64,000 nt of DNA from Akebia trifoliata. Lineage: Eukaryota; Streptophyta; Magnoliopsida; Ranunculales; Lardizabalaceae. Of this stretch, positions 11,976 to 23,757 are shown one piece after another; position 1 is the stretch's first letter; the number at the start of each line of letters is the position of its first letter. The stretch is taken from NCBI GenBank assembly GCA_017979445.1, contig CM030717.1:13936086-14000085 (forward strand). The letters are read 5' to 3'. Position numbers and translations under genes: made by a program. The notes under the pieces are model-generated. The model did not search any database and was not told the DNA's origin. It worked only from the letters and a program-made list of their open reading frames with translations.

Positions 11976-13414
11976 TTCCTCCTACCTTTTCATTTTTTCT
12001 TTTGCTCTCTGTTATTTTCCTTAACGTTTTTCTTTTTTGTTTGCTTTCTTGTTCTCTTTGGATCGACACCCACAAAGCATCCCCAAGTTCTCATGTCAGA
12101 CTCTCATCTTCAATGTTTTTTATCAAGGTCAGAGAGATAGGACTTCATCCCTTTCCTCAAAATTTTGCCTCTTTTTGTTTCTTTTCATTGTTAGGGGGAA
12201 AACTTATTCCCCCAATTGCCCTCCTTTAACTGAGATCAAAGATACATACGCTATCCCTGATAACATGGACTTATCTTTTACGGATGAGCCCTCGCCATCT
12301 CACACTATCCTAAGGGCACCACAGTGGTCTATTGGGGACAACTTAAGGCCGTTCTCCGAGTTCCTCTTAATAGGTTAACTTGGGAGATCTTAAACTTTTA
12401 TCAGAGAGCTCCTGGCCAGATGAGCGGTAACTTTTATTCCCTGATTTATGAATGCTTCCTCCTACCTTTTCATTTTTTCTTTTGCTCTCTGTTATTTTCC
12501 TTAACGTTTTTCTTTTTTGTTTGCTTTCTTGTTCTCTTTGGATCGACACCCACAAAGCATCCCCAAGTTCTCATGTCAGACTCTCATCTTCAATGTTTTT
12601 TATCAAGGTCAGAGAGATAGGACTTCATCCCTTTCCTCAAAATTTTGCCTCTTTTTGTTTCTTTTCATTGTTAGGGGGAAAACTTATTCCCCCAATTGCC
12701 CTCCTTTAACTGAGATCAAAGATACATACGCTATCCCTGATAACATGGACTTATCTTTTACGGATGAGCCCTCGCCATCTCACACTATCCTAAGGGCACC
12801 ACAGTGGTCTATTGGGGACAACTTAAGGCCGTTCTCCGAGTTCCTCTTAATAGGTTAACTTGGGAGATCTTAAACTTTTATCAGAGAGCTCCTGGCCAGA
12901 TGAGCGGTAACTTTTATTCCCTGATTTATGAATGCTTCCTCCTACCTTTTCATTTTTTCTTTTGCTCTCTGTTATTTTCCTTAACGTTTTTCTTTTTGTT
13001 TGCTTTCTTGTTCTCTTTGGATCGACACCCACAAAGCATCCCCAAGTTCTCATGTCAGACTCTCATCTTCAATGTTTTTTATCAAGGTCAGAGAGATAGG
13101 ACTTCATCCCTTTCCTCAAAATTTTGCCTCTTTTTGTTTCTTTTCATTGTTAGGGGGAAAACTTATTCCCCCAATTGCCCTCCTTTAACTGAGATCAAAG
13201 ATACATACGCTATCCCTGATAACATGGACTTATCTTTTACGGATGAGCCCTCGCCATCTCACACTATCCTAAGGGCACCATAGTGGTCTATTGGGGACAA
13301 CTTAAGGCCGTTCTCCGAGTTCCTCTTAATAGGTTAACTTGGGAGATCTTAAACTTTTATCAGAGAGCTCCTGGCCAGATGAGCGGTAACTTTTATTCCC
13401 TGATTTATGAATGC
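11976..13414. repeat. 480-bp block in three tandem copies
   Basis: Copies 11976-12455, 12456-12935 and 12936-13414 are almost identical. I noticed only one missing T (near 12991) and one C-to-T change (near 13281), both in copy 3. Each copy runs from just after the TATA region through the first coding segment of the aORF. It therefore repeats a 5'-UTR-like T-rich part, a possible splice acceptor ('cattgttag', near 12193 in copy 1) and the start of the conserved domain. Confidence 0.95.
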
Positions 13415-14051
13415 TTGGTTGGAAGACGGTTTCCAACTCGAACTCATCGATATAAGGGCCCAATTTGCTCTAAAGTGATGCCTTAAGAAACATGTTTCTT
13501 TTATTTAACCAAGAGGAGAGGGAAGCAGTCCCTATTCGAGTTTCCCGACTGGGACAAGGAATGGTTCTTATTCCAGATCAAACTGTCAGGTCAATGGGAG
13601 AGTGTCGCCGGGGACAAGTTTCCTTCCCTCACGTTCAACTCATTCAACAGGCTTGGTGAGTCTCCTATCCTAAACTTTTATTGTCCTTCTATCCTCCACT
13701 GTTTGACTAATTCTTTTGCCAGCAACAATTGTAGGCTCGGGCAAGGATAAGGGCATTGGTGATTTGGAGATAATAACACATCATCTTTCTAACCTGGTGC
13801 TCTATCTTTGAGTTACCAAGTTCCTCCCTTTGGCAGATTCCCATGAAGAAGGCGAGCAAGTGAGGAAGTCCATGTCCTCGCGTCAGCCCACCACCAACAA
13901 GGATATGTCTCTTACGTCGAACCATCTAGCATTGGCCTCCGTCTCAAATGCCTTTGACGACGAGGTAGTTGAGATTCCGCCCTCTTCCCATCTTGAGGAA
14001 GAAGATGAAGAGAATACGCAACCTCTTCTAAAAAGGTTGAGGAGGGGTACT
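11990..14051 (+). pseudogene. Tat-type antisense ORF (Transposase_28/PF04195-like), 5' part, broken
   Basis: Pieces of one protein are readable in shifting frames: IPDNMDLSFTDEPSPS, then VYWGQLKAVLRVPLNRL and ILNFYQRAPGQMSGN (repeated with the 480-bp block). After these come EFPDWDKEWFLFQIKLSG near 13530 and an acidic, low-complexity stretch ending in EEEDEENTQPLLKRLRRG near 14045. The order resembles the 'putative gypsy type transposon' domain (PF04195) of ORFs carried antisense by plant Tat-type retrotransposons. The frame is interrupted at 14051 by the LTR array and resumes after it. Frameshifts and the triplication make an intact product unlikely. Function unknown. Confidence 0.6.
14047..14051. 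repeat. Target-site duplication, left copy (GGTAC)
   Basis: GGTAC directly precedes the TG of LTR1. The same pentamer directly follows the CA of LTR4 at 36832-36836. Five bp is the usual Ty3/gypsy target duplication. Confidence 0.95.
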
Positions 14052-17000
14052 GTGGCGCCCCGCCAAACGCTAACACAAATCCCCATGTCAGATCTCAAGG
14101 TATTATGTAACACCTCGAAATTTCGGCATGGTCTCCTCTGTTTATGTTAGCATTCCAAGGCGTTCAACCTGCACCTGATAACCGACATACAATCCTGCAT
14201 ACATATATAAAATATAATACTAGCGGAAGCTTATATACGTCTAATAACATACGAAAGATCAGAGTGCGGAAGAATAACTAGAATACAGGATTATACAAAA
14301 TTTCTCACTCTAACAGAAATCCTAACACTCAAGACAGAATCTATAAAACTATTTGGGGGAATTGACACCACTAGGGGGTATAGCCCTAGTACTTACCAGG
14401 TGACGAATTCTGGTTGTCTATCTGACCAACCAGATGATCCTCATTCGTACTCTATACTTGCCTCGCCAAGCTCTGAATCTGAAACTAAAAAAAATGGAGA
14501 AGGAAAGGGTGAGTAACAATGGTTACCCAGTAGGGAAACAAACAATTTCTGCCAATAACCCCTCCTAACATGAACGAATAAGCATACTGAATCATTTTAA
14601 AATAATCAAAGTTTTACAGAAGAAATTACGATTAACTGGTACATATAGCCAGGGATGAACAACTAAACATTTTAAAACTCACATTACATCGATCAGCAAT
14701 ACTCACTATAACATTATCTTTTTATACAAATCTAATTGATCAAAGGGAAATAATAAACATGGATTTCATTTTATATATCAAAATAAACAACAGATACATA
14801 ATACACAATGGTGGAGTATTGGAATTAGAGTGTTGGGATTCACGACTGGATCGCTCCCAGTCAGGACATGATGTTACAATTTCTCTCTGGCTTTTAGTTC
14901 CTGATTTTGTGGCCGGTCGCTGCACTTACCACACTTGGTTGACCATTTATCCGGCTCAGGCTGGCCGTTTGACGTGACCGTAAGCAATGGGTCTCTTTTC
15001 GATGTGTCAGAACGTTCGACTACTATAGATTGTTAGTGATCACTGACCAATCATCTTCGTCTATGCCTATCAGGCGTGCATGTGATTCCCAAATATACAA
15101 ACCATTCGTATACGACCACCTTTACACTACAAGTTCACTGGTAAAGATAGAGAGGAATATCCCGGATTCCAGTTGTGACTCCACTCTCATACGCGTCCCA
15201 TACCACGTATGAGTTTGGTGGTCCCTACCGTACATCCCAAGATAGTACATCACTCCGGATGATATGACGCACTATCCCTTTAGGCATTCACAAACTCTTT
15301 AACAGCTCACAAAATAGCTACATATATATATATTATTTTCATTTGAAAACAAAAGAGAAATTAACAATACAAGGTTGAGAATAGATATCCAGTTTCCTAC
15401 CATGCAAGTGTGGCCACCTGGCCTAAAATAAATAACATAACGGAGCGCATCGCGCTAACAGAAAGGAAATAAACATGCAACCAATAATATTATCCATGGA
15501 TATATGTTCACCAACCTACACACAACACAACAACGTAAAATGCAGACATCACCCCTCGGGTGGGACTCTGACATTTTACCGTTTCATACCCTTTTTCTCT
15601 TTTTTTTTTCGATTTTTACAATTTTCAATCTCTTCAATAAAACATCCATTTTCTGATATTCATCAACTCAATATGAGTTCATTGAATATTAAATCACATT
15701 TTCCAATTAAAGAATTTATTTTTATCAATAATATCGAAAAAGATAATAAATTTTATATCAAAACGGGGTCCGAACAGTGCACAAGACCCAATTTATGGAA
15801 ATAACCCATTAAAATACCCTACCCACGTATAATTTGTTAAAAATACAAGTAAACATATCAATCATGCAATTTCTGGCGTGAATATTTCAAATAACAAAAT
15901 AATTCTATATTTTATAAATACATCCAAATTTTTTTGATAAAATCCTAAATGCAATTTTCACAATCTACGATTACTAATAGAAATTGAGAGTTCCTTACAA
16001 TCAATAGGCGAAAGGATCAAAGCGTGTGCGCGAAAATCGAGGCGATCGGTGCGGAAATCGAGACGGACCGAACTTCGAAGCGGCTGATTTTTGAAATCGA
16101 CCTAGTGGTTTTGAAGATCTCGATGTGCTCGTCTCTTCTCCCTTCTACGGCGAAAGGCGGTTTGACCCCGAAACCGATGAAAATCGAGGTCGAAGTTACG
16201 AAAATCTCCGTATAAAAATACGGCTGATTTTTGACTATACGGGGTGAAAAATACGAGAAAACGGAAGGAATTTGGTTGGGTTATGTAGAGAATGAGGCTG
16301 CGGACGTTTCTCCCTTCTGCGTCGAAAGATGGTTTGACCCCGAAACGGACGAAATCCGAGGTCAAAGTTTCGAAATTTTCGTATCCAAATACGGCTGATT
16401 TTTGACGATATTGGATGAAATAGAAAGTGAAACGAAAAAAGGTTGGGTGGGTTTTGTAGAGAACGTAGCTGCGGACCTTTTTCTCTTCTACGGCGATCGT
16501 CGAAAATGGACCGTTTACGAGAGATCTGAAGTGGAAAAATCGAAGAAAAAACAAATTTCTTTTTTTTCGTTTTTTTTTTCGCACTGTTTGGACGAGTGGG
16601 GAAGATGAGAGAAAAAAAAAATTTAAAATATTATTTAAATAAAATGTGGGACGAATTCGGTATTTTGTCAATTATTTCGATCGATGATAATTTGATCATC
16701 CGGATTCCAAAACTGACAAATGAATACTCTATTTCATCTAATTTTTCGTTCCGGATCTAATGGTATAGTCAATTTCTACAAATTATGTCTCCATCAAAAT
16801 TTTATATTTTTGGCCTGAGGTGACCCATAAACTTGATGTCGTTTTCGTTTTTGACGATAATTCGACTTTCTGGTCTCCAAATTTGACAAATAAATAGTCC
16901 ATGTTGAATAATTTTTCGTTATGAACCCAACGGTATGATCGAATTTTATAAATTATTTCTCTAATAAAAAGTCACTGTTTTAGCCTGGTCCGACCCGGTA

Positions 17001-17223
17001 ATCGAGGATTTTGCAACTTTTATATTCGGACTCGCATTTAAGCGTGCTTACAGGCTAAACTATGTTTTTCTATCATTTTGAATCTAATGGTGAGGTCAGA
17101 TTCCATTAAAATGATCAGAAACATCCTAAAGTTTTACCCCTAAATCCCACTTTCAAGATTTTCTTAAAATTCCACTATTTATTTTTTTCCTCGAGATACG
17201 AATTAAAAATTCGGGATTTTACA
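14052..17223 (-). repeat. LTR1 of the array (3' LTR on the minus strand), 3172 bp
   Basis: On the minus strand it begins TGTAAAATCCCGAAT and ends GGGGCGCCACA. It contains an internal tandem repeat: three diverged copies of about 140-170 bp at roughly 16081-16530, each with 'cggctgatttttga', and with 'tttgaccccgaaac' in two of them (16161 and 16331). A second duplicated pair lies at about 16640-17000 (around 'ttttcgtt' and 'tgacaaat'). The frames up to 189 codons here come from these repeats and are not supported as genes. Confidence 0.93.
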
Positions 17224-17236
17224 TTCTCCCCCCCTT
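17224..17236 (-). other. Polypurine tract, internal copy 1
   Basis: AAGGGGGGGAGAA on the minus strand, directly upstream of the TG of LTR1. Identical tracts lie at 23758-23770 and 30293-30305. It marks the plus-strand primer and so the 3' end of each internal region. Confidence 0.85.
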
Positions 17237-18649
17237 AATAAAAATTTCGTCCTCGAAATTTAAATCATACCTTATTGAGCTTTGTCGCGATTTTACTAAT
17301 ACGACATATATAAGTAACAACACTTATTTTCGATTATCATCTATTCTTAGTCCCAAGTCAATCTCATTTATAACTCGTAAACTTATGTCTCCCATATTCC
17401 GTATATTCATTAATTTATTACTCTAATTCAAATTCATACTCCAACAAATCCAGTATTTGTTAACCCTAAGATAACAATCAATTTGCCTTGTATCACTTCC
17501 CCACCAATGTCTATCAACAACAATCTTTTCACGTTTTCTCTCTCCTTATCTTTACTTCTCTCACCAATTACACCGTCTATTATATTTTACTCATAATTGC
17601 TATGAATATTACTCCTCAATGCATAGTCTTACCGCAAACACACCATTATCTTTATATTTAATTCAATATTATATTTTCTACTTATTGCGATATTTCCTCA
17701 AAACCTCTGTCATAACCTTTATAATTTAAGATCTTACTCGAGGGAATAAATCATACATCTATTTTCTCACAATTCCATTAAGTCATCATTAATGCAACAT
17801 TGTCACAAGATTATTCTTTCTCACATTTTACATCGACCCACCTCCTAACTTATACTCTACTAAATCTCTTTAGGATGGATGTGGGCACAGGTAGGTAGTA
17901 GCCGCTGCTTCTACGGAATCATAATCATTACTTATAACTCTTTCGTTTCAAGGAGTGAAAAGGAACCACGATCGAAGTCTTGAAGTGAGCGCTTGTCTAT
18001 AGAAGGCATTGATCACGTAACGAGAACGATAATAATGAATTCTTTTACTGGAAAGCGATCGTGAAAAGAGAAAGCAAAAGAAGAGTTAGAATCGACACCG
18101 AGGATAGAAAGATAAAAGGAAAAAGATGATCTATCTTTTCAAAGGAGGAGAATCGATTCAAGAAGTTGTAAAGGAAGAGCTGCTTTATCTAATAGTTCAG
18201 TCGTTAGGCCTCCCAAAGTTAAGCCATCTTCAATCGAAAAGAGAGATACGCAACTCCCTGTTTTGATATTCGAGGAAGTAGCTCTCAATATGAAGGATAT
18301 ACAAGAAACACCTACTTATCTACTAGCGTAATATATGAGTAATTGACTAAACTATTGATATAAATACTAACGTACCAATTCAACATCACTTGTCTTTTCA
18401 CACTTTACAATTATTCTAATACCTATTTTGCAAATTCTTAAATGATCTTCCAAAAATCTTATTCTTTTTTCGCAAGGCCTCCCAATGGTATAAATAATTT
18501 CATTACTTGACCTGTGTCTGTGGTTTCTAGCTCTAGCAAGTGTGCAAACTCTTCACAGAATCATATAATCTAGAAGAATCAATATTGAGTAAAACTCCAC
18601 GTTCTAACATTATAATTAGAAACTGTACCTTCCAAAACTTCTTTGGAGA

Positions 18650-20264
18650 TAGGTACTTTCTCCTGGGTCACAATCCTTGCTCGCGACTGTGATAAAGGGC
18701 ATTATTTCCTAATATTTTCCACCTGACCACACGCGTAACATGTTAACAATCTTGTCTTCGTAGATCTTTATGGAGTAGGCAGTTAGTAGACTAGGGTCTA
18801 TAGACTTTGAACATGCCTTGTTGATTCCTTTGGCCCTCTTGGTATCATTGGAGCTCCAAGTGCTCTAAAACTCGACGATTGGACAACTCTACAACTTGAT
18901 AGTGGAGGAGTTCTATATTGTGGATACACGGATCCGGGGAAGATTAACCTCGAATACATCGGCCTCTTAGCCGAATCTGATCTAGGAAGAAAAGAAATCT
19001 AAGGTCAACTCATTTGTCCCTTGGAGGTCTGAAACTCTATCTCCTCTTGTTTTATCCTTTAAGCTCGATTGACTGTATCTCTATAATTGGTAGTCTAAAT
19101 CATCGACCTCCTGGCCCTTAGGTAAGTTTATAGTCCTCTAAAGAATTTACGGCCCTTCTACAGATCTGTCAGGATAAGCTCGGGCGCATATCGTGACAAC
19201 CTAATGTACATCATATCTTAGTCTTTGTAATTGATAGATTGCCCTGCACTAATCTCAAAACTCTTAGTATTTGATTTCTCGAGCAATCTCGGATATAAAT
19301 CTATCGAGAAATATCCTCTCGAAGTTTACCCACTCAAACGATCCATCTCCCAATACATTCATCTCAAAATGTTACTAATGATTAGCATTCTCGTCCAACT
19401 AGAATGTAATCACCGTCACCCATTGATTTCTTCGGCATTACATGTCACTCAAAATCTTTCAGGTCTTCAAAACCCACTTATTGACCTCAATCAGATCGAA
19501 AAAGTCTCCAAATCTTGATAGACGTAATCGTTAAAAATTCTACAACCACATCCTTGGATTTACCTGTCTTTTGGGCTTGGGAATTCTCTCATTCTTCAAA
19601 GGCACGACCTGTGGTAATGGTCCCTAAGGTGGAATAGTATTTCCCTTTTGCGAAGAAGTCCAACGCTCCCTCATTTCTTGGATTTAGTGATGCGCCTTGC
19701 AATCGTGGTAAGTCTTGTACCATCTCTCACTTCCGATATCTAGTCTTGTCTGTTCGGGATGGCACGAATATGTTATCAACTTTATTTAAATCTGGTGGCC
19801 TTATTGTTCCTTCAATTGATTTGTCTAGCATCTTTTTGGAGGCACGCATCCTTAATCATGTGATATTGACTCAAACATTGTTCTCCTTTATGTCCCGATT
19901 TGCCACATTCATAATATACCACAACTCTTTCTTTCGACTGATTTAATAGTATATGTTATTTCTTATGATATTCTTCCATCCATTGAGTTGGTATGTCTAT
20001 AATATCACTCCCCACTTATTGTTATTTTCCTATAAATTTGTTAGTTTCGTAACTGTTTGTCGCTAATTACCTTCCTTCCATTTGGCGTCGAGGTGATGGT
20101 GGTTGTATTATTCATATTTCTTCTCTAAAGTTATCATGAGACTCAGCTACCTATCCGATGAATGACATTAGTTGTGATATCAGGTCAGTAGTCTGATCCA
20201 AAACCTATCTTGTCCCTGTTGTGTTTTGGCCTATGCCTCGTCCACTCCTCTCGCTTATGTTCAT
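18650..20264 (-). pseudogene. Decayed gag, internal copy 1
   Basis: The minus-strand frame from 20264 reads MNISERSGRGIGQNTTG with stops, like the start of chromovirus gags. The capsid core is clear at about 19335-19060: FERIFLDRFISEIAREI, then LRLVQGNLSI in a shifted frame, then LSRYAPELILTDL. A worn CCHC knuckle (CYACGQ then C, with Asn for His) follows at about 18735-18690. A second knuckle-like motif (YYECGKSGHKGEQC, first Cys replaced by Tyr) lies at about 19915-19875, upstream of the core, which is an unusual position. Multiple stops and frameshifts mean no protein is made. No protease, RT or integrase was found. Confidence 0.7.
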
Positions 20265-20572
20265 CCGTATTAAGGCACTTATTAGAATAAGGCCAAAACC
20301 ATTCTTACGTAACTATGAATTACTACCGTAGCTTGAAACTTAGTAATGGACTCCATTTCCATTACTAATAGAACATATCTAAAATCTTATCTTAGGCTTA
20401 CTAGGCTCTATAGACTTCTAGACACGGAAGAACTCGTAATTCCAATACGGAACTACTAGTGAGCTCGGATACCGAATTCCTAGTGACATTCTATGATTAT
20501 CGCTCTAATAACTGTGGTATCAGCCAATTCTTCCAAACATAGCAGATTAGTATCCCATACGGATCTAATACT

Positions 20573-20586
20573 ATGCTCTGATACCA
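20573..20586 (-). other. Primer-binding site (tRNA-iMet), internal copy 1
   Basis: TGGTATCAGAGCAT on the minus strand, two bases from LTR2. It complements the 3' end of initiator methionine tRNA. Identical sites lie at 27107-27120 and 33642-33655. Confidence 0.93.
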
Positions 20587-20588
20587 TC

Positions 20589-23500
20589 TGTGGCGCCCCG
20601 CCAAACGCTAACACAAATCCCCATGTCAGATCTCAAGGTATTATGTAACACCTCGAAATTTCGGCATGGTCTCCTCTGTTTATGTTAGCATTCCAAGGCG
20701 TTCAACCTGCACCTGATAACCGACATACAATCCTGCATACATATATAAAATATAATACTAGCGGAAGCTTATATACGTCTAATAACATACGAAAGATCAG
20801 AGTGCGGAAGAATAACTAGAATACAGGATTATACAAAATTTCTCACTCTAACAGAAATCCTAACACTCAAGACAGAATCTATAAAACTATTTGGGGGAAT
20901 TGACACCACTAGGGGGTATAGCCCTAGTACTTACCAGGTGACGAATTCTGGTTGTCTATCTGACCAACCAGATGATCCTCATTCGTACTCTATACTTGCC
21001 TCGCCAAGCTCTGAATCTGAAACTAAAAAAAATGAAGAAGGAAAGGTGAGTAACAATGGTTACCCAGTAGGGAAACAAACAATTTCTGCCAATAACCCCT
21101 CCTAACATGAACGAATAAGCATACTGAATCATTTTAAAATAATCAAAGTTTTACAGAAGAAATTACGATTAACTGGTACATATAGCCAGGGATGAACAAC
21201 TAAACATTTTAAAACTCACATTACATCGATCAGCAATACTCACTATAACATTATCTTTTTATACAAATCTAATTGATCAAAGGGAAATAATAAACATGGA
21301 TTTCATTTTATATATCAAAATAAACAACAGATACATAATACACAATGGTGGAGTATTGGAATTAGAGTGTTGGGATTCACGACTGGATCGCTCCCAGTCG
21401 GACATGATGTTACAATTTCTCTCTGGCTTTTAGTTCCTGATTTTGTGGCCGGTCGCTGCACTTACCACACTTGGTTGACCATTTATCCGGCTCAGGCTGG
21501 CCGTTTGACGTGACCGTAAGCAATGGGTCTCTTTTCGATGTGTCAGAACGTTCGACTACTATAGATTGTTAGTGATCACTGACCAATCATCTTCGTCTAT
21601 GCCTATCAGGCGTGCATGTGATTCCCAAATATACAAACCATTCGTATACGACCACCTTTACACTACAAGTTCACTGGTAAAGATAGAGAGGAATATCCCG
21701 GATTCCAGTTGTGACTCCACTCTCATACGCGTCCCATACCACGTATGAGTTTGGTGGTCCCTACCGTACATCCCAGATAGTACATCACTCCGGATGATAT
21801 GACGCACTATCCCTTTAGGCATTCACAAACTCTTTAACAGCTCACAAAATAGCTACATATATATATATTATTTTCATTTGAAAACAAAAGAGAAATTAAC
21901 AATACAAGGTTGAGAATAGATATCCAGTTTCCTACCATGCAAGTGTGGCCACCCGGCCTAAAATAAATAACATAACGGAGCGCATCGCGCTAACAGAAAG
22001 GAAATAAACATGCAACCAATAATATTATCCATGGATATCTGTTCACCAACCTACACACAACACAACAACGTAAAATGCAGACATCACCCCTCGGGTGGGA
22101 CTCTGACATTTTACCGTTTCATACCCTTTTTCTCTTTTTTTTCGATTTTTACAATTTTCAATCTCTTCAATAAAACATCCATTTTCTGATATTCATCAAC
22201 TCAATATGAGTTCATTGAATATTAAATCACATTTTCCAATTAAAGAATTTATTTTTATCAATAATATCGAAAAAGATAATAAATTTTATATCAAAACGGG
22301 GTCCGAACAGTGCACAAGACCCAATTTATGGAAATAACCCATTAAAATACCCTACCCACGTATAATTTGTTAAAAATACAAGTAAACATATCAATCATGC
22401 AATTTCTGGCGTGAATATTTCAAATAACAAAATAATTCTATATTTTATAAATACATCCAAATTTTTTTGATAAAATCCTAAATGCAATTTTCACAATCTA
22501 CGATTACTAATAGAAATTGAGAGTTCCTTACAATCAATAGGCGAAAGGATCAAAGCGTGTGCGCGAAAATCGAGGCGATCGGTGCGGAAATCGAGACGGA
22601 CCGAACTTCGAAGCGGCTGATTTTTGAAATCGACCTAGTGGTTTTGAAGATCTCGATGTGCTCGTCTCTTCTCCCTTCTACGGCGAAAGGCGGTTTGACC
22701 CCGAAACCGATGAAAATCGAGGTCGAAGTTACGAAAATCTCCGTATAAAAATACGGCTGATTTTTGACTATACGGGGTGAAAAATACGAGAAAACGGAAG
22801 GAATTTGGTTGGGTTATGTAGAGAATGAGGCTGCGGACGTTTCTCCCTTCTGCGTCGAAAGATGGTTTGACCCCGAAACGGACGAAATCCGAGGTCAAAG
22901 TTTCGAAATTTTCGTATCCAAATACGGCTGATTTTTGACGATATTGGATGAAATAGAAAGTGAAACGAAAAAAGGTTGGGTGGGTTTTGTAGAGAACGTA
23001 GCTGCGGACCTTTTTCTCTTCTACGGCGATCGTCGAAAATGGACCGTTTACGAGAGATCTGAAGTGGAAAAATCGAAGAAAAAACAAATTTCTTTTTTTT
23101 CGTTTTTTTTTTTCGCACTGTTTGGACGAGTGGGGAAGATGAGAGAAAAAAAAAATTTAAAATATTATTTAAATAAAATGTGGGACGAATTCGGTATTTT
23201 GTCAATTATTTCGATCGATGATAATTTGATCATCCGGATTCCAAAACTGACAAATGAATACTCTATTTCATCTAATTTTTCGTTCCGGATCTAATGGTAT
23301 AGTCAATTTCTACAAATTATGTCTCCATCAAAATTTTATATTTTTGGCCTGAGGTGACCCATAAACTTGATGTCGTTTTCGTTTTTGACGATAATTCGAC
23401 TTTCTGGTCTCCAAATTTGACAAATAAATAGTCCATGTTGAATAATTTTTCGTTATGAACCCAACGGTATGATCGAATTTTATAAATTATTTCTCTAATA

Positions 23501-23757
23501 AAAAGTCACTGTTTTAGCCTGGTCCGACCCGGTAATCGAGGATTTTGCAACTTTTATATTCGGACTCGCATTTAAGCGTGCTTACAGGCTAAACTATGTT
23601 TTTCTATCATTTTGAATCTAATGGTGAGGTCAGATTCCATTAAAATGATCAGAAACATCCTAAAGTTTTACCCCTAAATCCCACTTTCAAGATTTTCTTA
23701 AAATTCCACTATTTATTTTTTTCCTCGAGATACGAATTAAAAATTCGGGATTTTACA
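20589..23757 (-). repeat. LTR2 of the array, 3169 bp
   Basis: Nearly identical to LTR1 and LTR3. Small differences include a one-base loss in 'ctcccagtcggac' near 21400 and in 'acatcccagatag' near 21770. It carries the same internal tandem repeats as LTR1. Confidence 0.93.

Noticed and set aside
16102..16671. 189-codon minus-strand frame in LTR1 and its 145-150-codon versions in LTR2-4, with 119-codon plus-strand frames
   Set aside because: They lie in tandem-repeat parts of the LTR, overlap on both strands, shift frame between copies, and show no recognisable domain.
19231..19518. 95-codon plus-strand frame repeated in each internal region
   Set aside because: It is antisense to the recognisable gag capsid core, which explains its conservation.
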